A stretch of DNA of 64,000 bases from Deroplatys truncata (taxonomy: Eukaryota; Arthropoda; Insecta; Mantodea; Mantidae), in contig CM060990.1 in assembly GCA_030765065.1 (NCBI GenBank), positions 415,905,198-415,969,197 of the forward strand. The letters are read 5' to 3'. The notes below the pieces were generated by a model. The model was not told where the DNA came from and did no database searches. It worked only from the letters and a program-made list of their open reading frames with translations. Position 1 is the stretch's first letter, and each line of letters opens with the position of its first letter. Made by a program: the position numbers and the translations under genes. Shown piece after piece: positions 11,601-24,699 of this stretch.

Positions 11601-12329
11601 GACGTCAAATACATCTTATTACATTTATAGCATTGCGTAAATTGTTCTGAATATATATGCTGTTCTAGAGTTCAGGATTGGAGCCTTTATTTTTAAAACC
11701 TGAGTATCTTTTGCACTGGTGGTAAAGATTTGAGACAAAGTTTGAATTGTACCTATTATTATCAGTAATCGGTCTCGTAAACAATAAGAGTTCAAATAGT
11801 ATTGCTTCGAATCCCGATCTTACAATTACTTCCCCTAATTTTCTTCGGTATCCTAGGTCATCCCGCTTACATTAACAGAGTAAAGTGAATACAGCTGTTT
11901 TTAAGATATAGAATTATGATTACAAATAGTTTTATTCCTAGCGTCCTCGGTTCGATTACTTATTTGTGAACTTATTTCTAAAGATAATAGCTCTTGAACA
12001 AATACGGTTAAAGCGGCAAAATATAAAGTAGGCCGATGTTCTGGTCTATAAACATCGTTTTAATGATAATACTTGCCTAAGAGTCTTGGGTCGAGTCCCC
12101 CAGCGCCGATTTCAGATATCTTCAAAACTATGGGACTTAGAAGCCTGAAATAAAGTTTAAATGGCAGCTGTTATTGTTGAAATTAAACTAATTGATGCTT
12201 TTATTCATAAAATATTACTTGGTTGGAATCTAGAAACTGAAATTTGTATAAACCCCCAAAAAATTTTATTTCAATTTAAGGAGAAGCTACGGTTTTCACT
12301 GAATTTAAGCTTATAACGTTCAAGTAAAC
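11601..12329. other. AT-rich stretch, nothing recognised
   Basis: No reading frame, repeat or RNA gene is convincing here. Short tRNA-B-box-like strings near 11810 and 12090 are too weak to call. Confidence 0.4.
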
Positions 12330-12900
12330 GCACACTGTCTACTATAAATAATGAGAAAGAGGAGGAGGAAGAAGAAAGAAAGAAATACAGAAAGAAAGAA
12401 TTGGAATAAAATACATGTAACACCAAATATTAAATTAGGTAAAGAGAGAAAACCGGCGACATTAACGATTATGCCATTACCCTTAAATTAACATGGTAAG
12501 TGTGTAGGTGTTGACTTCACGTGTGATGAATCTTTTGTTGATAGTTTGCTGTACTTTGTTGGTTTCCCTTTTTCCTTTGTTGTGTTTTTATCATTATGGT
12601 GAATAAGGTTTCTTGTGTTGGTGAGCCTATAACTATCAGGTAAAATCATGCTGTCTACTAACAAGGATAAGAAAGAGGAAGTAGAAGACGAAGAACCAAG
12701 AGAAACAAAAGACTTGAAGCATCAAATATTAAAAAAATATGAAGGAATTTAAGCAAGGAAGGAAAATCGATAACATTAATGAAGGTGTCATTACCCCAAA
12801 GTTAATACGATATGCGTATAAGTGGTGACATCGCTTGTGGGTAGTATTTTGTTGGTAGCCTCCTCTACTTTGTTGGTTTGTTTATTTTTCCTTCTTTATT
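12330..12900. repeat. Diverged tandem duplication, about 300 bp per copy
   Basis: Two adjacent blocks share the same order. Each has an AAGAAAGAGGA-type purine tract, a CATCAAATATTAAA-like string, CGA(C/T)AACATTAA, GTCATTACCC with AAGTTAA, and a TTGTTGGTAG...TACTTTGTTGGTTT end. The copies (about 12340-12600 and 12640-12900) are substantially diverged. No protein is encoded. Confidence 0.5.
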
Positions 12901-13829
12901 TTTTATTTGCTGCATTTTTATGAATATGCTCAAGCAAGATTATTGTTAATGTCAAGTTATGGTGTTTGTGATGGAGGTGTATGTATGGCATTTTGTGGTG
13001 ACAGTTAACCTGTTTTTCCTTTTTTATTTATCCATTTGTATCTGTCTTTTATTTTTTGGTATTTTTTATGCAATGGGTGCTGCTGTTGTAGTAGTGGCGC
13101 TGGTGACGATGGTGGTTTGCTGTTTGTGATTGTCCTGTTTTCTTTTATTTTTGTAGATTTATGTTTGCTTTTTTGTATCTGTTTTTGCTTTATTCTTTGT
13201 ATGCCATCGGAAAGGTGGTGAGGGTGGCAGTGTTTGCGGCGGTTATTTTAATAGATGCTTCTGTCGACATGGGTGTGAGGTGGCTTGCCTCTGTGTGTGA
13301 CGTCATATACCGGGAGTTATGAGACGTATTTCAACGTGTCGGATACAGCTAGACATTTCGGCTCCGCTTAGATTCCACATAATAGGGAACTACTTAACAA
13401 ATTCCTAGATAATAAATCGAATTGTATACACCAAAACTGTTTTTTTTACCTAAAGGTTCTAGAGCTCAATTAATTATTTGTTTCTACATCACATGATACA
13501 ATTATAATTGAGGTACTAGTATGCTACTAAACTCCTGAAGTTTTAGACACTTAATAATAATTTCACTGCTAAATGTAATGCATGATTGGAGTAAAAGTAT
13601 AGAGAACAATACAACACATCGATAATTATATATAAATGATGTTTAATATATAAACTATCTTCTTGAAACCCCCAAATACTTGAAATCTCCTAGCTAACAT
13701 CATACAAAAAAAACAGATGAACCTATACAACTGTCTGAAATCACGTGACCTTCCTATAGATACGGGCCTCTACTATAAATAGGGCCCCTTCGAGTTTATA
13801 TCTTCTCATTCGAGAATCGCGCAAGGACT
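12901..13829. other. No gene recognised; possible TATA box near 13778
   Basis: The stretch is T-rich, then G/T-rich. A CTATAAATAGGGCC string near 13773-13786 looks like a TATA box but lies just upstream of the truncated LINE, so it is probably coincidental. No coding frame longer than a shadow is visible. Confidence 0.35.
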
Positions 13830-16044
13830 GAGAGGGCCTACGTTTCATCCTGCCCGCGGCAGGCCGGATATTCTCGACATCATGATCACCAAAAACATTC
13901 CATTCCATCTAGAGCTCTCGGCGATAAACGAGCTGGATTCCGACTAGGACACCGTCCTGGTGGATTCCAACGTTTCAATGCCAGCACTGGTCAGCCCAGA
14001 CTGGGTAAACGAGGTCGACTGGGATGCAGCCGTCCAAGAACTGAACCGGTCTGTTGACCCGCGGCCACGTATCGATTTCATCGATGCGCTGGAAGCGGCG
14101 GCGGCAGACTTCTCTCAACAGATTCTGACTGCGGTACGTGCACACACCCACCGCATCCCGTCTGACATCCCCAACCCGAGAACCATGCCCAATGAACTCC
14201 GGCAGCTGCTAAAAGCCAAGGCAACTGTACGGAAGCTATGGCAGCGTTTCCACCATCCCAGGATAGGGGCAGTATACCAGCGGTTCAAAATCCTGGCAAG
14301 GCGAATGCTCCGTGTGCACAGGAAGGTGGCCTGGGAAAGAACAATGGAGACTGTAAACCCACAGGAAAAGAAACCATGGCGGATAATCAAATCCTTGAGG
14401 AAGGATAAAACCCAGTACCAGCATCCTCTGCACGGCACTTGCGGGAGACTCACTTTCGAGCCACGCGAAAAAGCCACGGTGTTTGCAGACCATCTGAAAC
14501 TTCAATTCGAACCGCGGGAGGACCCTCAGGACGAAGACTTCACTGAACTCATGGAAACGACTGTGGACTACCTCTATGAGGAACCACAACTGCGCCACGA
14601 GGAGGTCCATTTTCCCATAGTCACCCCTAAACATGTGGCTTCCGAGATCCGAAAACTCAACCCGAACAAATCCCCTGGACAAGACGGCGTCACGGCGCCC
14701 ATGCTCCAGCACCTTCCCAAGAAGGTCGTCATCCATTTGACGCGGATTTTCAATGCGTGCCTTCACCTCCGTCACTTTCCAACTAGTTGGAAGGAGGCGC
14801 GGATGGTATGCATTTTAAAGCCCGGCAAGGATCCGGTGTTTCCATGCAGTTACCGCTCCATCAGCTTACTCCCAACCGTCTCAAAAGTCTTTGAGCGGTT
14901 GCTCCTAGCCCGCCTTACACCTCTATTTGAGGAAAGGCAGCTCCTCCCGGACCATCAGTTTGGTTTTTGCCATGGGTACTCCACAACCCTGCAACTACTG
15001 CGATTGGCCGAGAAGGCCTCCCTGGGCTTCCAGGAGAACTTCAAGACCATAGCAGTGCTGCTGGACGTAGAGAAGGCCTTTGCCACAACGTGGCATCAAG
15101 GCCCTTTTTACAAACTCAAGGAGTCAGACATCCCTCCCGCCTATCTCGCCTTGATAAGCAGTTTTCTCCGGGATCGCACATTCAGCGTGAGAGTGGAGAG
15201 GAGGGTTTCCTCAGTCCGTCCCATAGCCGTTGGAGTCCCGGAAGGCAGTGTACTGTCCCCGCTTCTCTTCACGGCCTACATGTTGGACTTCCCCACGGAA
15301 CCCAGGACTGTTACGTGCCAATATGCCGACGGTGTCCTCATAATGGCACAGAAAAAGAACGCCCGATTCTTTTTCCTTCCACTACAGCGACAGCTCCGAG
15401 CCATTGGCAGGTGGAGCGAAAAGTGGAGGATGGCCATCAGCCCGGGGAAGAGATGTGCGCTTCTTCTGGCGAAGGTCCGTCGGTGGCGGCCCGAGCGGCA
15501 TCTGAGGTTGCGGCGGAGGAGAATCCCCTGGGTTACCTCTGCCAAATACCTCGGAGTCACGCTCGACCGCGGCCTCACTTTCGCGCCACATGTCAGGGCA
15601 AAGGTCGGCCTCGGCCACTCCGCGCTCAGGCAGCTGTACCCTGTATTCCGCTCCACAATGCCCATACGCCTCAAACTACGCCTATATCAGACGATTATTC
15701 CGCCCCTGATTCTGTATGGCTGCGAGGTCTGGGAATTGGCGGCAGCGACCACCATCCGCAGGCTACAAACCGTCCAGAACAGGGCGCTTCGGATGATCTA
15801 TGACACCGGGCGTAGATTCCCATCACACATCCTACACACCCGTTCCGGTTTCCCATACATCGTGGGACGTGGTGCGGCGAAGAACCCGTACCATGTACAC
15901 GAAGCTCATTTACCACACCAACCAGCTGGTGAACTCTTTGGGCCGCTACGATCACAAGGCGCCAAGCCGGAGAAAGAGCTACCGGTTGCCGAAGGACGGC
16001 TTGGGCTCCCGATACTGAGGTCTGCCAATCCCTCATTCCACTAA
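13830..16044 (+). pseudogene. Jockey-clade-like non-LTR retrotransposon ORF2, 5' truncated, catalytically dead
   Basis: From about 13830 the frame encodes the end of an APE-type endonuclease (GRPDILDIMITKNIPFH). It then reaches an in-frame TAG at 13945-13947, exactly where the conserved SDH catalytic histidine belongs. The frame reopens at once and runs 694 codons through a reverse transcriptase. This shows LNPNKSPGQDG, SYRSISLLPTVSK, LLDVEKAF and a motif-C box YADG in place of the active YADD. The C-terminal LYQTIIPPLILYGCEVW segment is typical of jockey and relatives. The block is strongly GC-rich against AT-rich surroundings. Being 5' truncated and mutated in both catalytic centres, it cannot move by itself. 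Confidence 0.9.
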
Positions 16045-16045
16045 C

Positions 16046-16130
16046 TTCCCCAAGTTAAGCAGCAATGGGCCCGGTCGCTGGCTAGATGAGTGACCATCTA
16101 GCAGCCACCCACCCTGCTGCCAGCTTGAAT
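16046..16130 (+). ncRNA. 5S rRNA-like segment in the LINE 3' tail
   Basis: Just after the LINE stop the sequence reads CCCCAAGTTAAGCAGC, TGGGCCCGGT and TAGATGAGTGACCATCTAGC. This follows the order of the 3' half of an animal 5S rRNA, including the internal control region (AAGTTAAGCA...C, GGGCCCGGT, GGATGGGTGACCGCCTGG). Similarity weakens toward the end. It is not a working 5S gene: the 5' half and a clean terminator are absent. It appears to be part of the retrotransposon 3' untranslated region. Confidence 0.6.
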
Positions 16131-17400
16131 ACCCCCATCCCATTACCATGGAGTTTTATGTATAAAATGGATCTCTGTGGTTGTTAGCTAAACATTATTA
16201 CCAGTGGGGTTGGAGTTGGTATATTACACCGGTCTAAATTTCAATATAAGGATGTTGTCAGCATAAACAAAAAATTTTTATTAACTGTGTTTATATACAG
16301 TCAGGCAATAGAACACATATAATGCCAGCAAGCAAAATCTTAACTAGAATTGCTGTCAAAAATGCATTTAGTTCTAACATTCAAAGTAAACAAAATATGC
16401 AGTATCTGGAATGTTTTGCTTCTAACTTTTAATTATGAAAATTAGCAAGGCATGGCAAGTAAAAATGAGGTTTTCAGTTGTATTCTTTACAGTAGGTGGT
16501 TACTTTCTTGATTTTATTTTTTGATAAATTAGCTTTGAGTTTCTCTTGTAGTATCCTTAGCAATGCTTTTGTACCTTATGAGCTGGTACATAATGTTTCT
16601 TGAGGGTATGCTTATTTAGAGATTTCCTTTTCCTACAATTGATATCTGCTGCTGCTGAGAGGAGTCACTCAGACCTTAATTTGAGCACAAGAATGTTTCT
16701 ACGATTTTTTGTTTTCTTTGAAATCTCTAATGTAAGTGTGAGGACGAAACTCCTATTCAATAATGGTAAATATAAGAAAAGCATGCTTTCTACATTACAG
16801 AAAAAGGCCGCCAACCTAACAATATGGACACTGTATAGTTCAAGGCAACAGAGGCACTCTGAATGCAAAAGAAATCAAATCTACTTCAATTAATCCATAA
16901 TTTGCCAAAAATTACCAGAGAATGTTATGCAGGACCACTGGTCCCATGATAAAATTTCTTGTGTGGTACAATGGCAGTCCGCAGGGACCGCCAGAATGAT
17001 TTTTTATAATAAATGCCTATAAAGTCCTCTACAAAACTAATCCTTGCAGTAAGTTAATATTTAGTGTGCCCTTTATTGACTTCTGTGAATAAATCACAAT
17101 GATTCATGCGAAAATTTCATCAAGTATCTACTGGCGCTTAACGTGTTAAAAACAAACATAACATATCTGTCAAATTCTTTCAGATTCCTGGACATAAGAA
17201 CAGTAAAAACAATAAAATAGTTGGTAAATTAGAAAAATTATGCAGAGTAAAAGGAGAATTCTTTGACTACTTTACCATACACTTATATTTTAAGGCATTG
17301 AAAAATTAGTAGTTGATAAATGGCAAGAAAATGGGATAAATTAAATGCTAAAATGTACAGAAAATTGTACCAAATATTCCTGGTTCTGTCTTGTTAATCT
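16131..17400. other. AT-rich stretch, nothing recognised
   Basis: The first 60 bases may be the remaining LINE 3' end. The rest shows no coherent coding frame on either strand; the short frames at 16600-16900 have no recognisable motif. Confidence 0.4.
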
Positions 17401-17600
17401 TCCTTGAAATGTAAAAGCTACTGTTCTTATAAACAGATCAGGGTGAATATCCATACCTGAACACTTATACAGAATTAAAATTAAAGATAATTCCTACTGT
17501 GATTATGAAGAACAGGTTCAGTAGATCATTTAGTTTTTGAGTGTCCTGGCGTTAAAAATTAGCTCCATTCTGAGCTAATTACAAGCAATTTTGAAACCCG
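17400..17600 (+). pseudogene. Possible LINE C-terminal Cys-His fragment
   Basis: In the plus strand a decayed stretch reads RIKIKDNSYCDY, then VQ, then VDHLVFECPGVKN in a neighbouring frame. This matches the usual C-H-C end of jockey/I-type ORF2 proteins (a Cys pair, then HxxxxCP). It is short and broken, so the call is tentative. Confidence 0.35.
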
Positions 17601-17829
17601 CATAGGTATGCAATCCTTGTTAAGCAAACAATCTTCAAAGGTTTGTATTTTATTGTTTAGATTCTTTAAAAATGAAAATCTAATGTAATATATTTAATAT
17701 GTATATCTATTTATTTAGCACTTAGAAGGTTACAGTATATGAGGTTGCCTACTGAAAATATGACCCTGGCTACTCATGCAGTAGATACCCACTCCGCATA
17801 CAAAAGATATTATTTTATTACGTAACTAT

Positions 17830-19760
17830 CAATTTTCTTCTTGTCTCTGCACTCCTCATTTCCACTTCTTTTTAACTTCAAATAAATACTGTCCCAGACT
17901 CCTGCTCCCCTTTATAAATATTTTGTTCCAAACTATTGTTTCATCCATTTTAAGTTTAAATGTAATGAATTTATTTCTCCAGTTTTCAGTTTCCTTATAA
18001 TCAAACACTGTATGTTCCAAGTCTTCTTTTCCTCCACCTAATGGACATTCCCCTTGAGTAAACCTTCTCTTTCATCTTTCAACTTCCACAGACCTATTCT
18101 TGCCCATAGTATACCCTCTGTTTTCACCTTATTAGCTTTGTCAATATAATTTTCCCTTTCTCATAACCATTTCATCCAGAATAAAATTGCAGCTAAATTA
18201 CTAAATAATTTTTGTATTTCTATGTCTTCAAAAACATTTCTTGCCTTCTTCCAATATCTTTTAAATTTTGTTTCTCTTTTCCTCCATATATACCCTAATT
18301 CATTACTTTCTAAAATATTTCTTAGACTACTCAACAACCCCTTAGTTACATATGATTCCTGAAATATTAAAAACTGCTTAGCTAGACTGTCATCATTTAG
18401 GTATAAAATCCTATACCAATATCTTAAAACTCTCCCCATAATCAAATCTTTTCTTGCAATTCTCCCCATTTCTATTTGGGCAACTTCCTTTACAACTGCA
18501 ATTGTTAAGCAAGAATTTCTTTGCAGAATTATCTATGTACTAAATCCACAATTTCCCATGAGTTTTCCATTCCCCAAATTTCAATACCATAGTCATTCTT
18601 GCTTTGACCATTGTATTATATATTCTTTCTAGCCATTTAACCTCCAATTGTGGTATTTCAAAAATACATCCTTTTATGATTGATATAGCTGCTTTCCCTT
18701 TTGTAAGTGCCAATCTTTCTTGCATTTATGATTTCCCTCCTCCATCCATTTTTATACCTAAATCCATGCACTCATGTATCATGTTATACTCCTTATTTTC
18801 TTTCTTCCATTTCTCATACTTACTCAGTTTTCCTCCTTTCTTGCATATTACACTTTATATTTGTCTTGGTTCACCTTTACAACCCAGTCTGAATAATAAA
18901 AATTATGAACTTCCTGCAAAGTTGATTTTAATGGAGCAAAGTACCAGACCATCTACAAATAATAATCCATGGATCTGCATTGTTTATAACTGGAATAGAA
19001 GTGTTGTTTTTCTTTATATTTTGCAATGTATCATCAATAGATAAACTAAACAGCTGGACTTAACGTATACCCTTGCATTAACTGCTTTTCTTGTCTTACT
19101 TTTCTAGTTATTGAGCCCTCCTTAAATCCTATGTGAAAAGCATTTTCCTTATACAGAGCTTTTAAAATTTCAATCACATGTCCACTGACCCCTTTTTCTG
19201 AAAGCATAAACACACACCACTGTGACTACATTTCGATCTGATCAAAAGCTTTTTCCAAATCCATAAAAGCTAAATATGATTTAGCACTCTTGTTTTTTAA
19301 ATATATACTATTATAGTTTTTAAACTAAATAGGTTTTCAGTAGCTCTGTTTCCTTTTCAAAACCCCATTTGGTATTCAGATAGCATTCCGTATTGTTCTA
19401 TCCCTTTTTGGAATACCAGGAAATATAAATACTAGTAAAGATTTTTTCCTATATTATATAATAAAGCCAAGCCCTTGTAACTGTTAGGTTTATCTACACT
19501 ACCTTTGCCTTTATATTATATTGGGTATATAATTACTTTTCTCCAATTTTGTGATATACATCATTTAGTTTTCATTGCATTGAAAACATGTATAAGTACT
19601 TCCACTCTATCCTTGCTAGTACACCATTCCTTTAGAAGTTCTGTTGGTACACCATCTATTCCAGCTGCTTTCTTTACTTTCAATAGTTTAACCTGTTCTA
19701 TTACTTCCTTGTTCTTGATTCAACATTTCTATAAAATTATTACTACTTTCTAGAATATTT
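17830..19760 (-). pseudogene. Decayed non-LTR retrotransposon (reverse transcriptase), minus strand
   Basis: Minus-strand fragments in the right order show a reverse transcriptase. KVKKAAGIDGVPTELLKEW is near 19670-19620, WRKVI...KGKG near 19530, DLEKAFDQIE near 19250 (motif A) and LLFVDGLVL near 18940 (motif C, normally FADD). Then come KGKAAISII (18690), RVLRYWYRIL (18430) and a C-terminal EDLEHTVF segment (18030). Several stops and shifts separate them. The order fits a non-LTR element of the CR1/jockey type; the clade is not resolved. Both active-site aspartates of motif C are altered (VDG). Confidence 0.75.
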
Positions 19761-19849
19761 CTAGCTCCATTATATTTCATGAAGGTTTTTATAATAATCT
19801 AACTATTCTCCTATGATATATTGGGTACATTGGTACATTTGTTATATGT

Positions 19850-20560
19850 CAATACTCAAGATAAAGTAACTGGACATGACATTGTTAGCAAAACACCACT
19901 TCCTAAACTTCTCACAATGAGGTCAGATGGAATGTACCACACACCAGAAACTATGGCTTCCCACAAATATACTGCCAGTGACTTGCGAGAAACCTGCTCT
20001 TTCATAAATGAAATTTCTTCTTTTTTCTCTGCTAATTTAACAGACAAATTTGCTAAAGCATCCTCTATTAGTAGATGCTATTGTCGATGGATTCATTTTG
20101 ACCTTGATTGCTAAAATTCAAAGTTCATGAAGATGTATCTTACTTGATCAGTGATACTATTGCTGGCAGCTTTGTGTTTCCCAGCTGGTGCAATTGGACA
20201 CCATTTACAAAAGCTGATAAAACCAAGTTCTTGTCAACTATAGCGTAACATGCAACCTTTAGCACTGGACTATCTCTCACTAAAACAAATTATATGCTAC
20301 TGTCTTTCTTTCTAGTAACCCATTTATCATTTAGTTCACAGCAAGCTATCTTCTTAAGCAGTTCCTCTACAGTATGAAATGCGGTTTTCTTGATATGTTA
20401 TTATTTGACACCTAAGTTCTTTGCAATTGCAATCCTTATGGAGTTGTTTTCCAAGTGTTGCCTGCGCTCTTCAGCATCCTCTCTTGAAGTGGAAGGTTTC
20501 GTCAAATAGGAAGGACACCCAGGCAAAAGAAAAGGCATTCTATTCGTAACAAGTTAAAGA
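19850..20560 (-). pseudogene. Unidentified protein-like decayed coding stretch
   Basis: Minus-strand translation gives about 230 protein-like residues broken by a few stops. These include STSREDAEERRQHLENNSI, KKIACCELNDKWVTRKKDS, LVRDSPVLKVACYAIVDKN and, further on, EEISFMKEQVSRKSLAVYLWE and a SGVWYIPSDLIV segment. Composition and hydrophobic patterning look coding. I do not recognise the family. It may be a transposase-derived or domesticated sequence. It lies just upstream (in minus orientation) of the LINE at 17830-19760. Confidence 0.35.
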
Positions 20561-20680
20561 GTTTAGTTTATTAATGAAAATTATTAATGGCATATAAATA
20601 ACCAGGTTAATCACACTTGAACATACATAGCACTCCATAACAAAATATTATATACCATCATCTTACTCTACAACGTTAAT

Positions 20681-20985
<305 letters not shown>

Positions 20986-21849
20986 GTATATTTTAACAAC
21001 AGGAATCCTGTTTGCAGTCATAGCAGTGTACATTAGCACAAACTATTAGACATTTAAGTCAAATTAATAATGTACATGATAAAATCGGTAAATATTTGGA
21101 TTGTCTAATCACATTCATTAATATCTCTTGGCCATTAGTATCCCATCTTACTTTTATTCAGAGGACTTTTCTTCAAGCTTGAAACTTTTATAGTCCAATA
21201 AATGTACAATATTGGACCTACAGGTTTACTTCCCTTCCAAACGGTGCAAAGCAAACCAACTTGCTCAGAGCAACAGAATTATTTCAGGGATAAGCAAGCA
21301 TGTGCTTCAAACATTTATCTTATTAACAATATAATGCTCAAATATGAACCCTGTTTGCTGTTTTTGTACCACTTGTATTCCATTCATACTCTTATAAAAT
21401 GAATTGATGGGCTTAATGTGTACCTACCCATTCATTTATATATCATTTATAAGCAGAAAAAATATATCATTGCTTTAATTCATAATTGTACACTTTCATC
21501 TTAAAATATTCTATATGTTCATTACAAATTAGCATTTAACCTTACAATGTATAAATGGCAAGTGTAGGGCAATGGACTATACATTATAGCAAGAACAGTG
21601 AAGCTGGTGCTGTAGTTTAGGTTATGGTGTATGATCAGTGTTACTGTCATTATAAGAGTATTGTATCTATAATGCTATGGTTATGCGTATAAAACTTTAC
21701 CTTTTCAATTTTCTTACGTCTAAGACATCTACTTTCTTACCATTGTGCACATTCATTTGAAAATTCTCTATATGTTTAACTGTAAGTTGTTCATTTATAT
21801 TATAATAATTTGAAGGCAAACACCTTAAGAAAAATTGAGTTTTTAATTA
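20986..21849. other. AT-rich stretch, nothing recognised
   Basis: No supported gene, repeat or RNA is visible in this interval. Confidence 0.4.
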
Positions 21850-22120
21850 CGGACGCTCTTTAACCACTATATTTCTTAGCGTCCCATTCTGTTTTGGGCT
21901 CGAAAGATGGGAAATTGTGCTCAGAGGTCTTAGTATCAGGCTTGAGGTTCTTTTACGTGCCATAAATATACGGCACAGGACCACCGGCTTTACTTCCCTT
22001 TCGAAGGAAGCCATATTAAAGGTCTTACGCCTGGAAACCTCCATCACCCTGCGCCGGGATTGGACCCGCGACCTCGATAACTAGCATAGTACCCCTAGAC
22101 AACGGATGACGACGAAGGCA
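21850..22120 (-). mobile_element. tRNA-derived SINE (family 1), copy 1
   Basis: The block contains TTGAGGTTCTTTTACGTGCC, CTTTACTTCCCTTTCGAAGGAAG and, at its right end, GGGATTGGACCCGCGACCTC. Read on the minus strand the right end is a tRNA-like head: A-box-like CTAGGGGTACTATGC and B-box-like GCGGGTCCAATCCC. A related copy lies at 29848-30090. Confidence 0.7.
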
Positions 22121-22734
22121 CGCAGAGGCCAAGTGCAGGGAGATAGTAATGGACTTGTGGTTTATAGGTTAGGTTTATGTTATGTATATGTGAATAAATT
22201 TTAATGTAATTTGCTGTTTTATTCACTGTACCGGGGTTCCAATGTACTATATGCATGATTGTGCAATCAAACTTTTATGTTTTCATCTTCTTTCATTGAC
22301 AAAACCGTTACCTAAACCAAACGGTGTGGTGTTCTTTAACCTAGAGTCTTAGGTAGAGAAGGCTCCAAATATTTTCCGATACACCAAGGGGTGTAGAGGA
22401 AGAGTGGGAAAAAATGTCTTCTCGACTAGTCGTGGCTGGTTATAGCCAACAGTAAGTGGCGGTATCATCTCAAAGGTCACAATTACTTCTGTGTATGCTC
22501 GTATAATTCAGCGACCTGATCCTGAGAGGAAAGAAGACGAAACTAAATACTTTTCTCTTTACTAGATTTATTCAATCGAAATAAATTAACATTTTCTTTG
22601 CATAATATGTTGTTTAAAAGTCAAATATTGCACTCTTTATTCTGGTACTACACAAGCTTAAGCTTCAGGAATTTTCTTGAGAAACAAGGTTCGCATAATT
22701 TATACCTTGTTTTAAACGTTTGTTGCTAGTAATA

Positions 22735-22768
<34 letters not shown>

Positions 22769-23111
22769 GTTTCATAATTATCACCAATATAACGTTCTAC
22801 GCGTGCTTCGAAGCAAAGGATATTTACTACCTTGAATATAAGTTCGTTTTGCTTTTTAATGTTCATAGATATTGATCACTACGTTTAGCGCTAAGTTGGT
22901 TCCATAGAGTCGGCATATTTAGTTCTGATAATATTCAAATAATGTTTTAAAAATATGGAAGCAAAGTAATATTAATGTCAAACTGTTGAAGCAGTTTGGG
23001 CACAATTAAGTGCAACATTATATTTTATTCAAAATGATACATATTTTGCGCTTGTTCCTGAAAAACGAATAAAGATTGTTTTATTTGGAACGTAATTCCT
23101 CTTACATCCAA

Positions 23112-23145
<34 letters not shown>

Positions 23146-23539
23146 ACAAGAGAATGGAAGAAAATCCGTGCCAGTCGTATAGTTGACCTAGAGTAAAAAC
23201 GCCTATGCAGGTATTGTATCCAAAAGCAGAAAATGTTAATAGATACGAGGAAACAACGTTTAGCGCAAAATATGCAATTTCTATATAGCTGTTTTATTCG
23301 GTTAGGAGAATATATAAGCTAAATTTTCAAAATAGTGACCCGAAAATGTTAATGCAGACAGTTTAATGTGCTTTTGTTGCAATTGGTTCATTTGACAGCA
23401 TTCTATTCTGAAAATTAAATGGCTTTAGGTTAGAAATCTGAAAATGACCAACAAAAAAAAAGAGACTTAGGTACCATGTATTACGATTCACGTTCTGAAT
23501 TCTTAAAATGCTTGTCTTCCCTGGTCTGGAGTGGGATGT
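22121..23539. other. Intergenic AT-rich DNA with (AAT)n and (CA)n microsatellites
   Basis: A (AAT)n tract lies at about 22734-22769 and a (CA)n tract at about 23110-23150. Nothing else is recognisable. Confidence 0.6.
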
Positions 23540-24060
23540 GTAACGGAGGAGACTTGACCCCGATCCAATAAATGAGGATATTGTGCTTGTGCCCCTCGAA
23601 GGTGCGCCCCGGGAGGGAGGGATGAGGTGAGAGACAGCGAGACACCGGCGGCCGGAACCAGGAGTGACGGCTCAGCAATGACAAGGTTCTAAGGTTTCCA
23701 GATTGAGACGCCCTGACAGTTGGGCAGGCAAACCGGGGACCCCACACAGAGGATCCAACGGCCCCCAGAAGGCGGTCCGTATACCCTGGCAACCAGCCGA
23801 AGACCGAGAGATGGATAAGGTTCCACAGAGAGCATTCTTTTTCTCTGCCAGATCGCACCGGAACACCATCGCCGACGATTCCAACCCTGAAACAGACCTA
23901 ACAGGACGAATGAAATGAGAAATGGAACGATATTCGGGGGTTGAAAGAAACCATATCAGCATTCGCCTGACGACCCGGGAAAACTCCCGAAAAGAAACCG
24001 TGGGTCAGATTGGGCGGTCGCAAGGAAGCGAACTAGCCATCTCCCGTATGTGAATTGCAC
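23540..24060 (-). repeat. Dispersed tRNA-SINE-like repeat A, copy 1
   Basis: About 500 bp are shared with 25490-25990. Shared strings include CCAGGAGTGACGGC, GGAACACCATCGCCGAC, TTCCAA(C/T)CCTGAA and CATTCGCCTGACGACCCGGG. The right end of the second copy has a clear minus-strand RNA polymerase III B box, which suggests a SINE in minus orientation. Here the equivalent box has decayed. It has no coding capacity. Confidence 0.7.
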
Positions 24061-24429
24061 GCGTTACCCCGGCGCCACCTGGACGTAAACCGGAAGATCT
24101 GTAGTTCAAATCTCGGCTATGACATTGAATTTTTCAGTCCAATTCTATCTTTCCAACCTTGTCCTACACATGGCTTGAGTGAAAGAGTCTTCTTGTTAAT
24201 TGAGATGAACTGCATTACAAACTTCGTTGTAAGTATAAGAAGAATGCAATAACTCAAACAATAGTCAGATTTTTATGCGGTGTCCTTGAAACTCCACGCC
24301 CTTTACATTACCACGAGAACAATCTAACGTGTTGCATTCACATATCTTTCTCTTCTCACCGTTCTACAAATTCTTTTTTCTAAATCTCATTTTGCTGTCT
24401 ACTTCTTATAACCCAGATAAACTTGAAAA

Positions 24430-24690
24430 TCACATTTAGCCCATCTCTGTGGTGTGGGGGTCTGCCTCACATTCAAGAGGTGCTGAGTTCGAAACTCGGT
24501 TAGAGTGAATTACCTGGATAAAGCTTTTTCCAGGGCTTCCTCTTATCCTGAGAAGGTGAATGTCAGATTCTAACTTCTAGGGACCTCGGGCCCATTTGAA
24601 CATTTTAATCATTTCGTTCATTCACCGTCCATAATGACCTACCCGGTTGTAGGACCTTAAATTAAACACCAAAGAAGAAGTTCACATTTA
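24430..24690 (+). mobile_element. tRNA-derived SINE (family 2)
   Basis: A tRNA-like head carries an A-box-like CTGTGGTGTGGGGGTCTGCC and a B box GAGTTCGAAACTC at the normal spacing. A tRNA-unrelated body follows, then an A-rich tail AAACACCAAAGAAGAAG. It lies between repeat A copy 1 and repeat C copy 1. Confidence 0.75.
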
Positions 24691-24699
24691 CGCATTTCG

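Noticed and set aside
13770..13800. TATA box as promoter of the LINE
   Set aside because: The LINE is 5' truncated here and jockey-type elements use internal TATA-less promoters, so the match is probably chance.
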